Source of the DNA: Holospora curviuscula
GTDB taxonomy: Bacteria; Pseudomonadota; Alphaproteobacteria; Holosporales; Holosporaceae
DNA: 37,501 nucleotides
Assembly: GCF_002930195.1 (NCBI RefSeq)
Contig: NZ_PHHC01000080.1
Location: 38,857 to 76,357 of the forward strand
Reading direction: 5' to 3'
The notes under the pieces were generated by a model, which saw only the letters and a list, made by a program, of their open reading frames with translations, was not told the DNA's origin and searched no databases. Numbering within the stretch: the first letter of the stretch is position 1; each line of letters starts with the position of its first letter. Positions 1 to 9,159 of the stretch are shown here, piece by piece. Made by a program: the position numbers and the translations under genes.

Positions 1-195
1 CCGCTCTAGTCTTTACTGCAGAACCTTCAGTCTTAGATGCCGCTCTAGTCTTTACTACAGAACCTTCAGTCTTAGATGCCGCTCTAGTCTTTACTGCAGA
101 ACCTTCAGTCTTAGATGCCGCTCTAGTCTTTACTACAAGCTCTTCGGTCTTAGATGCCGCTCTAGTCTTTATTGCAGAACCTTCTGTCTTGGATT
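1..195 (-). repeat. 39-bp tandem repeat inside topA (five visible units)
   Basis: Five head-to-tail 39-bp units start at 1, 40, 79, 118 and 157 and continue past the window edge. Units 1 and 3 are identical and unit 2 differs from them by one base, while units 4 and 5 are progressively diverged. This fits recent expansion from the 3' end of the gene. On the minus strand each unit encodes a 13-residue block, VKTRAASKTEGSA or VKTRAASKTEGSV, rich in Lys, Arg, Ser and Thr. Basic tails on topoisomerase I are common and aid DNA binding; the regular repeat structure is the unusual part. Confidence 0.95.
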
Positions 196-2536
196 TTCCC
201 TTGATTTTTGCAGAGCTAATTTCAATCTTGGACCTAGCTTTACTCTTTGAAGTCTTTTTAGCTTGATTCCTAGAAAATCCTCTGTTAGATTCTACTTTTT
301 TTTGTTGAATACGTTCTAAAGCTTTTTCTAAGGAAAAATCCATCAGAGCCTCTTCTCTCTGTTTTAAAGAAAAAAAGGTCTCATTATAGCGCAGATAGGG
401 ACCAAATCGTCCAATATTCAAGATCACTTCTCCCCCATCTGGGTGAGTTCCTAATGATTTTGGTAATTCCAATAACCATAATGCTCTGTTTAAATCTAAT
501 GCTTCAAATTTACAAAATAAATCGCTGGAAACTCGTTTATCTTCACACATAACATATCCACCATAAGGGCCTTGCTTTTTTTCTATGCGATTTCCATTTA
601 TGGGGTGAACTCCAAGATCTCCCTGACTATGGGCGCCTTCTTGTTGAAGACCGGATAAATACGTGCAATCTGGATATCCAGAACATCCTGCAAAGGGACC
701 AGCTTTTCCCAAACGTAGCTCTAAACGTCCTTCTCCACATCTAGGACATTGTCGATGGGGAAGATAAAGATCAAGAATCTGACCTTCCACATGTTCTAGA
801 ACATCGGAAACACTCACAGGCTTTACTTGTTCCAATGCCTGGGAAAAAGGACCCCAAAATTCTTCCAATAAACTGCGCCACGCCAATTCACCGGTAGATA
901 CGCTATCTAACTGATTTTCTAAATTTGACGTAAAGTCGTAGTCCACGTACTTAGAAAAAAATTTTTTTAAAAAAGCACATACCAACATTCCTAACTCTTC
1001 CGGAATAAGACGCTTTTTTTCCTTTCTCACATAGCCTCGATCCTGTAATACTTGTAAAATTCGAGCATAAGTACTAGGACGTCCAATACCTAAATCTTCT
1101 AACTCTTTTACAAGAGACGCTTCGCTGAATCGTGCTGGAGGTTGGGTCATGTGTTGAGAACAGGAAATATCACTCGCTCTTAACTGTTGTCCTTTTTGCA
1201 AAGCGGAAGGGAGAAGTCGATCATTATTTTCCTCTTCATTACTACCACGATAGACCGCAAGAAATCCCAAAAATTGAAGAATAGACCCGGTCGTCTTGAA
1301 TGCTGCTCTACCATCATGAGTTTCAATCACGACCCGAGTCTGTTGGTAGAGCGCATTTTCCATTTGACTGGCCAGCGTACGTCTCCAAATTAGAGTATAA
1401 AGCTTCCATTCCTCCAGGTGGTTTTGACAAAAGGGCTGAATAGCTTCAGGAGACCATTTAAGGTCTGTGGGACGAATGGCTTCGTGAGCTTCTTGAGAAT
1501 GCTTTTTAGCTTTATACTGCCTAGCTTTAGAGGGTAGATAGTCTTTTCCCCAGTTTTCTTGAATGTAGGCTCGAGCTTGATCTACAAATTCCGGTACAAG
1601 ATGTAGACTATCGGTGCGCATGTAGGTAATTAATCCTAGAATTTGTCCATGAATATGGATCCCCTCATATAATTTTTGTGCTAATTGCATAGTTTTTGCT
1701 GGCGAAAAGCCTAAAACACTCGACGCTTCTTGTTGAAGTGAAGAGGTAATAAACGCTGGATGTGGCACTCGTTGAACGTTTTTTTGCTCAATAGAAGCGA
1801 CGTGATAGGCAAGGGGGCGTAAAGTTTCTGCCCAAGCTTGAGCACAGGCCTCGTTGGGAATAGCGAGTTTATCGAGTTTTTCCCCATTAAACTGAATCAA
1901 TTGAGCGTCTAATCCATAAGAAGGGTCATCACATAAAAATTTTCCCTCAATAGACCAGTATTCTTGAGATTGGAACCCAATAATGGCAGTTTCCCGTTCC
2001 GCTACAATCCGCAACGCTGCAGACTGAACTCGACCTGCGGAACGGCTCCCAGGAACTTTACGCCACAACATAGAGGATAATCCTAATCCCGCCATCAAGT
2101 CTAAGGCGGAACGAGCAATTTGTGCGTCTACTAAATCTTGATTAATTTCTTTAGGATTTTCTAGAGCTTTCAGAACGCTTTCTTTCGTCACCGCATTGAA
2201 TACAACTCGCTGCACTCTTAAATTTTTAGGAAGCGCCTCTTGTTCTTTAAGATATTCCAAAATATGCCAGGCGATAGCTTCTCCCTCTCGATCTAAGTCT
2301 GTTGCTAAAATGAGCGTATCTACGGTTTGTACAGCATCTTTAATAGAGTTTAGATTCTTTTCTGTCTTTTCCACCAGTTGCCATGTTAATGCAAAAGAGG
2401 CTTCTGGACGAACTGCAGTGATTTTTGTGGGCAAAGCTCGAACATGTCCTCCGCTTGCCAAAACAATGTCCCCTGGAAGGTATTGGGCGATATTTTTAGC
2501 TTTTTTAGGGGACTCAACAACAATGAGCTTCGACAT
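1..2536 (-). CDS. topA: DNA topoisomerase I, partial (C-terminus beyond left edge)
   Basis: Type IA topoisomerase that relaxes negative supercoils through a transient 5'-phosphotyrosine link. The ATG at 2536 has a strong Shine-Dalgarno (GGAAGGAGG) just upstream. The N-terminal Toprim domain opens with LIVVESPKKAKNI and continues with TDLDREGEAIAWH. The catalytic tyrosine lies in LITYMRTDS, about residue 305. One four-cysteine zinc ribbon (CPRCGEGR...GCSGYPDC) follows near residues 600-630. After it comes a topoisomerase C-terminal repeat, then a basic tail that becomes a 13-residue tandem repeat and is still open at base 1, so 845 codons are visible and the stop is not. The start overlaps the end of dprA by 23 bases, which suggests translational coupling. 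The frame reads without a stop along the whole visible length. Confidence 0.97.
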   Translation of the reverse strand, partial: MSKLIVVESPKKAKNIAQYLPGDIVLASGGHVRALPTKITAVRPEASFALTWQLVEKTEKNLNSIKDAVQTVDTLILATDLDREGEAIAWHILEYLKEQEALPKNLRVQRVVFNAVTKESVLKALENPKEINQDLVDAQIARSALDLMAGLGLSSMLWRKVPGSRSAGRVQSAALRIVAERETAIIGFQSQEYWSIEGKFLCDDPSYGLDAQLIQFNGEKLDKLAIPNEACAQAWAETLRPLAYHVASIEQKNVQRVPHPAFITSSLQQEASSVLGFSPAKTMQLAQKLYEGIHIHGQILGLITYMRTDSLHLVPEFVDQARAYIQENWGKDYLPSKARQYKAKKHSQEAHEAIRPTDLKWSPEAIQPFCQNHLEEWKLYTLIWRRTLASQMENALYQQTRVVIETHDGRAAFKTTGSILQFLGFLAVYRGSNEEENNDRLLPSALQKGQQLRASDISCSQHMTQPPARFSEASLVKELEDLGIGRPSTYARILQVLQDRGYVRKEKKRLIPEELGMLVCAFLKKFFSKYVDYDFTSNLENQLDSVSTGELAWRSLLEEFWGPFSQALEQVKPVSVSDVLEHVEGQILDLYLPHRQCPRCGEGRLELRLGKAGPFAGCSGYPDCTYLSGLQQEGAHSQGDLGVHPINGNRIEKKQGPYGGYVMCEDKRVSSDLFCKFEALDLNRALWLLELPKSLGTHPDGGEVILNIGRFGPYLRYNETFFSLKQREEALMDFSLEKALERIQQKKVESNRGFSRNQAKKTSKSKARSKIEISSAKIKGKSKTEGSAIKTRAASKTEELVVKTRAASKTEGSAVKTRAASKTEGSVVKTRAASKTEGSAVKTRA

Positions 2537-3740
2537 AACTTCCTCCTTCCTGAGGAATCGCAATGATCGCATCTCCAGGATACTGTTCAACCAATCCTTG
2601 TAACTCTAACTCTACCAGAAGAGCTCGTAAACGAATGGAAGAAATTTTTAGCTCTTTTCTGAGCGTTTCAATGGGGGTGGGAACACAACTAATGCGCTCA
2701 AGTAATACGCGAAGCATAGAAGTATGTTCTATTTTTTCTTCCTCGTCTTTTTCTTCCGTGTGAAAAAATAAAGAAGATGGATTAGAAGGCGAAAGATACT
2801 CTTCTTTTTCCTCTTCCTCTTCTTGTGCAAAAAATGTTCTCTTAGAAAGATTCAGAGGATATTCTTTCTGAATATCTGAAGCGGTTTCTACCAAACATGC
2901 TCCCTCCTTAATAAGTTTATTTCCGCCATGAGAGCGGGAATCCAAGGGATGTCCTGGCACCACAAACACGCATCGATTTTGGTCTAATGCGTATTTTGCG
3001 CTGAGCAAAGCTCCGGACTTATAACTTGCTTCAATCACTAAAATTCCCCAAGAAAGCCCAGAAATAATCCGATTTCTTTTGGGAAACAGTTGAGCCTGAG
3101 GAGATAAATGTAATGGATCCTCCGAAATAATAGCACCGTGTTGTGCGATCCTATGATATAACCCTTTGTTTTCTAAAGGATAAATGTGCCCTAAGCCACC
3201 TGCGATAACGGCAATGGTGGGCATTTTTTCTTCTAAGGCAGTTTCGTGGGCCCAGGTGTCGATACCTCGGGCTAATCCTGATGTGATGGTGTACGACGAA
3301 GATTTAAGAGAGGAAATCTGCTGTTTAATCCATGTTCGTGCACTTTGAGAAGCGTTTCTTGCACCCACAACAGCAAAACACGTACTTTTTAAAAGCTCCA
3401 GTTTTCCACATACACTCAAAAATAGGGGAGGATCTTTTAATTGTCGTAAAGTGCTGGGGTATTCAGGTTCGAAATAAGAAATTAAGTGATAGTGCTGTTC
3501 TTGATGCATCTCTAGCTCTTGACGAGCCTCATCTACAGAGCAAATTCGGCCCTTGTAAGCAGGCTGAGTTTTTAACCGAGCTAGCGCGTTTTCTGGGTGT
3601 TTAAATTTTTCAATAAGATGAAAAAACCCCATGGGGCCTATATTTTCTGAACGTGCCAAACGAAAATAAGATAGTTTTGTTTCCAAGTCTAAAGTGGTAG
3701 GAATTTCCAGGCGCTTAGAAGAAGCGTATAGCATGGACAT
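2514..3740 (-). CDS. dprA: DNA processing protein DprA
   Basis: DprA binds single-stranded DNA and loads RecA during uptake of transforming DNA. The 408-residue protein has the expected order: an N-terminal helical region (1-100), a Rossmann-like core with VVGARNAS (124-131), SGLARGIDTWAHETAL (154-169) and FPKRNRIISGLS (219-230), and a C-terminal winged-helix domain (about 340-397). The linker between core and winged helix (about 305-340) is unusually acidic, with EEEEEKEE and a second Glu-rich run. ATG at 3740 or 3734 could be the start; neither has a clear Shine-Dalgarno. The stop lies inside topA, and tRNA-Leu lies 175 bases upstream on the same strand, so the three may share transcription. 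Confidence 0.95.
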   Translation of the reverse strand: MSMLYASSKRLEIPTTLDLETKLSYFRLARSENIGPMGFFHLIEKFKHPENALARLKTQPAYKGRICSVDEARQELEMHQEQHYHLISYFEPEYPSTLRQLKDPPLFLSVCGKLELLKSTCFAVVGARNASQSARTWIKQQISSLKSSSYTITSGLARGIDTWAHETALEEKMPTIAVIAGGLGHIYPLENKGLYHRIAQHGAIISEDPLHLSPQAQLFPKRNRIISGLSWGILVIEASYKSGALLSAKYALDQNRCVFVVPGHPLDSRSHGGNKLIKEGACLVETASDIQKEYPLNLSKRTFFAQEEEEEKEEYLSPSNPSSLFFHTEEKDEEEKIEHTSMLRVLLERISCVPTPIETLRKELKISSIRLRALLVELELQGLVEQYPGDAIIAIPQEGGSYVEAHCC

Positions 3741-3915
3741 AGTGTGTCAATTTGTACTCATGGTAAAGCAAAGTAAGCCGAAGTGCAAGAGCTTATGGAG
3801 TGAACGCTTTTGTTCCCTTTCTCAGTTCAATCCTTTCTCACACACAACACAGTGAATTGTTTTGAAAAACATCAGCACTTATCGCTAACGGCATGCAACT
3901 AAAAAAAGTGTTTTG

Positions 3916-3999
3916 TGCCCAAGAGAAGACTCGAACTTCCACTAAAGTAACCTTTACTAGGATCTGAACCTAGCGCGTCTACCATTTCGCCACTTGGGC
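3916..3999 (-). tRNA. tRNA-Leu (anticodon CAG)
   Basis: A class II tRNA with a long variable arm. The acceptor stem GCCCAAG pairs with CTTGGGC. The anticodon stem CTAGG/CCTAG encloses the loop TTCAGAT, giving anticodon CAG. The T loop is GTTCGAGTC. The discriminator is A and no CCA is encoded (the next bases are CAA), so CCA must be added enzymatically. Confidence 0.95.
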
Positions 4000-4010
4000 A
4001 TAGACCAGTA

Positions 4011-4039
4011 ATTCTAGAAGATTTTTTTATTTTATGCAA
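4011..4039 (-). promoter_or_regulatory. Sigma70-type promoter for tRNA-Leu
   Basis: On the minus strand TTGCAT (4039-4034) is followed after 17 bases by TAGAAT (4016-4011). The predicted start is a few bases before the tRNA 5' end at 3999. No other promoter of this quality lies between here and dprA, so read-through into dprA-topA is plausible. Confidence 0.6.
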
Positions 4040-4054
4040 TAGTTTGTATAATTT

Positions 4055-4288
4055 TTGTACGTTGAGTCTAAGTGGAAAATTCAGGAGGATTACGTCCCAC
4101 AAAAATATCCTTTCCAGGGTATGATGTGGTCTGGAGGTGTTCTATTTACAGTGGAGCAATGTTTAAAAAAAATTGCATCCTTAGACCAAAAAGAATGGTT
4201 TTTTAGAACACTGAAAAACTTTGAGAGAGTATTTCCATGTTTTGATGAGTCGGCTACTACTATTTTGGAAAGGTTTAAACTTGATTAG
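4055..4288 (+). CDS. Hypothetical small protein (up to 77 aa)
   Basis: I do not recognise this frame. It opens with TTG at 4055; an ATG pair at 4121-4126 would give a 55-residue product starting MMWSGGVLFTVEQCLKK. The composition is protein-like (SLDQKEWFFRTLKNFERVF, then FDESATTILERF), with alternating hydrophobic and charged residues suggesting helices. There is no clear Shine-Dalgarno for either start. It lies divergently from tRNA-Leu and convergently with the helicase gene. It could be a real short gene or the 3' remnant of a decayed one. Confidence 0.3.
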   Translation: MYVESKWKIQEDYVPQKYPFQGMMWSGGVLFTVEQCLKKIASLDQKEWFFRTLKNFERVFPCFDESATTILERFKLD

Positions 4289-4441
4289 CTTCATATTATT
4301 GTATGGGACTTTAAAAGTTTTGTATACGACCTTTAAATTGTCTGAAAACATCAGAATCTTAAGATCAGGGTGTTATTGGAGCTAGTCTAATACTTGTGAT
4401 CAGTGCGGTGATCATAACAAGCCTTCACTCTTGAAGCAACT

Positions 4442-6610
4442 TCATTTTTGTTCTGTAAAAAAAAGAAAGCTGTCCATGACACTTTTTGTTCCGTATTGTT
4501 TAAATACCAACTGTACGACATTGCCATGATAGGATTCTACTATACCCCATCCAAAAACCTGATGAAATAATCGCACTCCAGGACGAATAGCCTCTTGTGA
4601 GGAGGAAACTGATACCCCTTTAGGTGCACTAGGAAAATGCTTCATGGAAGAAGCACTGGCTTTTTCCAAAGAAAGACGTAAGTCTATTTCTCCTGCTGGT
4701 AATTCTTGAATAAAGCGAGAAGGAGAAGATGGCATCTGTCCTTGAAGCGTCCGACGATTCCACGCAAACGTGATATTAACACGTTCTTTAGCGCGTGTTA
4801 ATGCTACGTAAGCCAGTCGTCGTTCTTCCTCTAAATCCCGTTCACTTAAACAGCGCGCATGGGGAAATAACTGTTCTTCCCAACCTACTAAAAATGTTTC
4901 TTCGAATTCGAGTCCTTTGGCGGCATGCAAAGTGAGTATCGATACACTATCTTGAGAAGATCTTGCCCGTAATTCTAGAAGAAGACTTACGTGATCTAAA
5001 AAGTCTTCTAAATTTTGAAAGTTTTCTAGAGCTTTTAAAAATTCTTTAACGTTTTCTTGACGAGAAATCCCTTCATTGCCTTGATTTAGAAGATAGGCTT
5101 CATATCCAGACTCTTGAAAAACTCGCGCAGCTAACTGTTCTAAAGGACCCTCATGACGACGCCATTTCTGAACTTGGTGTAATAAAATTCCCAGGGCTGA
5201 AGAAAGTTTTTCTTCTTCGCACAAGATACGACCTGCTTCTTCTAAAGAGCATTCTTTTGCTTTCGCTTTAGAATAAATCTTTCCCAGAGCGCCTGGACCA
5301 ATACCCCGTCTTGGTGTGTTCATAACACGCTCAAACGCTAGACCATCACTGGGATTATGAATCCAGCGTAGATATCCCAACATATCTCTAATCTCTTGTC
5401 GTTCATAGAAATTGATAGATCCAACCACTTGATACGGAATATGTTCCACTAAAAAACGTTCTTCAAATTCTCGGCTTTGAGCGCTGGTGCGCATTAAAAT
5501 CGCCATAGAAGCATAGGGGCGCCCTTTTTGATGAGACGCAACAATTTTTTTAATTACATAGGCTGCCTCTTCTTTTGAGTCCCAGAGCCCTTGAACCTGA
5601 ATTTTTTCTCCATCTCGACGCTGGGTACGCAATATTTTTCCATGTCGTAAATGATTATTGCCAATGAGTGTGCTGGCTGCAGAAAGAATAGCAGGAGAAG
5701 AGCGATAATTTTCTTCCAAAGGAATAATTTGGGCTCCTGGAAAATCTTCTTGGAAACGTAAAATATTTTCAATGCTTGCTCCCCGCCACCCGTAGATAGA
5801 TTGATCTTCATCCCCCACACAAAACAGTCCTTCTGATTGGGCCGCAAGAAGCTTTATCCATCCGTACTGAAGGCTATTAATATCTTGGTACTCATCCACT
5901 AAAATATGTTTAAAATATCGCTGCCATTTAGATAATAATGCTTCATCTGCTTTTAACATATGATAACTTAACAATAATAAATCGTCAAAATCTACACTGT
6001 TGGTTAGTTCAAGCTCTTGCTGGTAATGATGATATAATGTTAGGTTAATCTCGTCATGAGCAGGGGGAACCTGATGCGGAAGCCAGGTTTGGCACTTCCA
6101 CTGACTAATTTGGTGAAGCACAGTTTGGCAAGTATATTGACGCTTTGCTTTGATAGCCTTGAGGAGTTTTCCCATAATACGCCCCTGGTCCTTTGTATCC
6201 AAAACAGAAAATCCTGGTTTTCGTCCTATCCGTTCCGGTGCACTTTTTAATAATCGTAATGCTAAACTGTGAAAGGTCCCAATCCATAAGCTTTTTGTTT
6301 GAATAGACATTAACTGTTCAAGACGTCCTTTCATTTCTTGAGCAGCACGATTTGTAAAGGTTACCGCCATAATGTGGGTTAACGGAATTTTGCAGCTTTG
6401 TACTAAGTAGGCGTACCGAAGCGTTAATACTTTGGTCTTTCCTGTTCCTGCACCGGCAGAAACTAAAACTCGTCCTTTTGCTTGTATGGCGGATTTTTGT
6501 GCATCGTTGAGCGCTGTAACATTTTTAAAAAATTCTTCTGAAGAAAAAGATTCTAGATTTACGCATGGAGAATTTTCTAAGTTTGCGTCAAAAAAAAGAT
6601 TTTTATTCAC
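4442..6610 (-). CDS. uvrD: ATP-dependent DNA helicase, UvrD/PcrA type
   Basis: Superfamily 1A 3'-5' helicase for nucleotide excision and mismatch repair and for removing RecA from DNA. All core motifs are present: Q motif LNDAQKSAI (34-42), Walker A AGAGTGKT (52-59), Ia VTFTNRAAQEMKGRL, II VDEYQD (about 237), III GDEDQSIYGWRG, IV LEENYRSS, V LHAAKGLEFE and VI YVALTRAKERV. The C-terminus (VRLFHQVFGWGIVESYHG) matches the Tudor-like RNA-polymerase-binding tail of PcrA/UvrD. Length, 722 aa, is normal. The start is GTG at 6610 with AGGAG seven bases upstream. A decayed related gene lies just upstream in the same orientation. Confidence 0.96.
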   Translation of the reverse strand: MNKNLFFDANLENSPCVNLESFSSEEFFKNVTALNDAQKSAIQAKGRVLVSAGAGTGKTKVLTLRYAYLVQSCKIPLTHIMAVTFTNRAAQEMKGRLEQLMSIQTKSLWIGTFHSLALRLLKSAPERIGRKPGFSVLDTKDQGRIMGKLLKAIKAKRQYTCQTVLHQISQWKCQTWLPHQVPPAHDEINLTLYHHYQQELELTNSVDFDDLLLLSYHMLKADEALLSKWQRYFKHILVDEYQDINSLQYGWIKLLAAQSEGLFCVGDEDQSIYGWRGASIENILRFQEDFPGAQIIPLEENYRSSPAILSAASTLIGNNHLRHGKILRTQRRDGEKIQVQGLWDSKEEAAYVIKKIVASHQKGRPYASMAILMRTSAQSREFEERFLVEHIPYQVVGSINFYERQEIRDMLGYLRWIHNPSDGLAFERVMNTPRRGIGPGALGKIYSKAKAKECSLEEAGRILCEEEKLSSALGILLHQVQKWRRHEGPLEQLAARVFQESGYEAYLLNQGNEGISRQENVKEFLKALENFQNLEDFLDHVSLLLELRARSSQDSVSILTLHAAKGLEFEETFLVGWEEQLFPHARCLSERDLEEERRLAYVALTRAKERVNITFAWNRRTLQGQMPSSPSRFIQELPAGEIDLRLSLEKASASSMKHFPSAPKGVSVSSSQEAIRPGVRLFHQVFGWGIVESYHGNVVQLVFKQYGTKSVMDSFLFFTEQK

Positions 6611-7189
6611 GAAATTGCTCCTAAATCGTTGCGCTTGAAGGTGTTTTTATTATTTTATTTACTCACAAAAATACATAATATGAGACATAATACATAACAA
6701 TACATTTTTTTGAGAGTAAATCGTTTGTTTTCTAAAAAAGAGCGCTTCTTAATAAAACTAGAGAGAGTAAACTCTTTTAGTTTTCTGTCAGGTTCAACAA
6801 AATGCAGTAAAATAACGCAGATTAAGCGTCGCTCTTCTTAAGCTTTCTTTACTCAAGTATTGAACGTGAGGAAAAAGTCTTTTTTTTACTCTACTAAAAA
6901 GATTTTATTAAGTTTAAATTTTTTCTATTACTAATACTATCATAGAAACCCCTTCTTGAGAAGATGAAGCTTGTAATTTTAAGAATAAATTTATGCGATC
7001 TAAACACGCTTTTAAATTGTTGTTAAAAGGTTTAAAAATACTTTAAAAAGTCTTTAGTCCTAGGTACTAGTGTTTTCTTGTTTAATATAATAGGATTGGT
7101 AGCTAAACTTTTTTTGCTACACGGAAGGGGCATTGGGATACTGTCACATTATTGATGAATATAGTGTAAAAGCGAGGATAGGAGATGCC
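6611..7189. other. Gene-free spacer
   Basis: AT-rich sequence with no convincing reading frame, RNA gene or repeat on either strand. It separates the helicase gene from the helicase pseudogene and may contain the promoter of the former; I could not pick out a credible pair of boxes. Confidence 0.5.
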
Positions 7190-7539
7190 TCATCCTCTCT
7201 TTACACAACGCGCTGGAAGTGCTTTTTCAAAATCATCGTCTGTTTTTTTCTAAAGTGAATGAGCTAAAGCTGTATCTTAGCCGCGGCTTGTAACTTACTT
7301 AAAAAAAAGCTTCATCGTTATTAGAGATATGCATCAAACGAAGATAATCCAAAAGATTTTTAATCTCTTGTTTTGCTCAAGATGAACAAACTCTATACCG
7401 TAGTAAGGAATTTGTGCTGCTAAAAAGTCTGCTTCAAATAATTTTTCGTTCTTATTGGTGAGCGTTAAATTTTCTGTAGAAGCATAAGAGCGACCCCTTT
7501 TGATGAGTGTGAATAATCTGTTTAATTGCAAATCTACTT

Positions 7540-9159
7540 CTATATTTAAGTTTACTTTAGCATTATGAGTGATATAGCCAAATGAAGGAAGGAAAGAAAA
7601 GCGTGTGCAAGTGTATCATATCTGGGTGTAATGCGCCTGAAATAGGTTAATTTGTTGAACATTTGCTCGACTAGAGTGCGTTCTTTATAAAGAGCTGCGT
7701 CAAATTCTTTGGGGTTTTCGCATGAATTGTGGGGGGATGACGGCTTTGTTACTGCCAGCATAATAGACGATGTCATTGACATCGCGTAGCCTCTATCCGC
7801 TACTAGCGCTTTAAAGTCAAAATTTTCCATTAAATCAAGGGCTTTTGTATAATCAGAGCACTGACCAGGTGAGACAATGAATCTGATGGGGTTACTTAAA
7901 GTATCCCATGCAGCGTAAATCTTCGTGCTAAAATTGGCTCTTGTTCTTGGGGACCATTGACTCTATTTTTTTCTGGCGCTTGCGGCGTATTGATGCGCGC
8001 CAATCATTGTGGAATCAATCATGATCCATTGCGTATCAGTATCTGCTGCAAGGGTATTGAAGATCATTTGCCGAAAACTGGCTTTGGACCATCTTATAAA
8101 CCGTTTGTAAACACTCGATCATTTTCCGTAAGATTATGGCAATAGACCTCTTCGAAAACTGGATTGAATTTAAAGTTTGATGTAAACGCTCTATAGAAGG
8201 ATCTGTCATGAACGAGGAAACCATAAAAAATATAGAAGACGAAAAATTTCGTCGTTTAACAGGCGTTAAAAGATCACCTTTTGAAAAGATGCTTGATATT
8301 TTGAGAGAAGTTGAAGGCCTTAAGAAAGCGAAAGGCGGTGGAAAGAACACGCTTATTTTAGAGGATGGCCTTCTTATGGCTCTTGAGTACATCCGGGAAT
8401 ACCCGTACTTATTTCCATATAAGTCAAAGCGATGGGGTCAGTGAGCATACGGCTTATGATACGATTAAATGGATAGAGGGCACGCGTATCAAGCACTCTG
8501 ATTTTGCTTTGCCAGGTAAGAAAGCGCTTTTGAAACGTGATATGAATGATGAAGGGGGGTTAATAGATGCAACAGAACCCCCAATAGAGCGCCCAAAAAA
8601 GACAAAAGCATTACTGCTCAGGGAAAAAGAAAAGACACCCCTTAAACACTCAAGGTGTAGTAACTCAAGAAGGTATATGCACGGCTTTTTCAAAGGGCAA
8701 ACGTCATGATTTCAGGGGTTTTAAAGAATCAAAAACTCATATTCATCCTAAAATTAAGGGTATTACGGATACAGGATATCAAGGCTTGAAAACACTCCAT
8801 AGTAGAACTGACATTCCAAAAAAGAAGGGTAAGAAAAATCCTCTAAATGAAAACGTTATTGGGATACTCAAACGCTTCAAAATCATCTCTGATACATACA
8901 GAAACAGGCGTAACAGATTTAGGCTGAGATTCACGCTCATTGCAGGGGTCTATACCATGGAATTAGAACAATGAGAGTTTCCGAAGAGGTCTATTGCACG
9001 CTGCATCCCCCCCTTGCGGGCAATCCACATTGTTACCAGTACGTGCTGAATCCCCTTCTTTCCCAGGTAAACTTTCTTTTATTTCTTCCCATTTGTTGTC
9101 TCGTATCCCTTTCAATCTTATCTCCTTTTCTAACTCAACACCCTGATCTTAAAACATAG
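7540..9159 (-). mobile_element. IS5-family element (IS427-like), pseudogenised, with a nested IS
   Basis: The transposase remnant reads from 9150 down to 7552: IRDNKWEEIKESLPGKEGD, then (after the nested IS at 8141-8995) SSVYKRF.RWSKASFRQM, TDTQWIMIDSTMIGAHQ, IYAAWDTLSNPIRFIVSPGQ, ALVADRGYAM and FDAALYKERTLVEQMFNKL, ending with LAISLIMLK. These are the DDE and ADRGYD blocks of IS5-family (IS427-like) enzymes. At least one frameshift follows ASARKK, and two in-frame stops lie near SYGK. Imperfect terminal repeats are CTATATTTAAG on the left and, reverse-complemented, CTATGTTTTAAG on the right. A 90-bp fragment of the same end recurs at 22655. Confidence 0.8.
8141..8995 (+). mobile_element. IS5-family element (DDE_Tnp_4 type), copy 1, nested and frameshifted
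   Basis: Terminal repeats AATAGACCTCTTCGAAAACT (left) and its near reverse complement (right) bound an 855-bp element with GC at both flanks. The first frame (8208-8444) begins MNEETIKNIEDEKFRRLTG, a helix-turn-helix transposase N-terminus. The continuation FHISQSDGVSEHTAYD, FALPGKKALLKRD, IDATEPPIERPKK, HDFRGFKESK, TGYQGLKTLHS and IGILKRFKIISDTYRNRR lies in other frames. Lesions: an extra C after EYIREY (shared with copy 2), a 14-base-scale insertion near 8612 and a deletion near 8845. It is inserted in the transposase gene of the surrounding IS5 element. Confidence 0.88.

Noticed and set aside
1-195. Possible CRISPR array (regular 39-bp repeats)
   Set aside because: No spacers separate the units; they are contiguous, in frame and part of topA.
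2196-2603. 135-codon plus-strand frame
   Set aside because: Antisense to the well-supported topA start region and the end of dprA; no family resemblance and biased composition typical of a shadow frame.
4394-4424. Imperfect hairpin containing two TGATCA sites downstream of the helicase gene
   Set aside because: Stem is interrupted and no T-run follows on the minus strand, so I do not call it a terminator.
7957-8145. 62-codon plus-strand frame
   Set aside because: Antisense to the IS5 transposase blocks MIDSTMIGAHQ and RWSKAS; explained by that gene.
8208-8444. A stand-alone 78-aa gene, also present at 32759-32995
   Set aside because: It is the N-terminal part of a transposase whose remainder continues in the +1 frame; both lie between the same terminal repeats.
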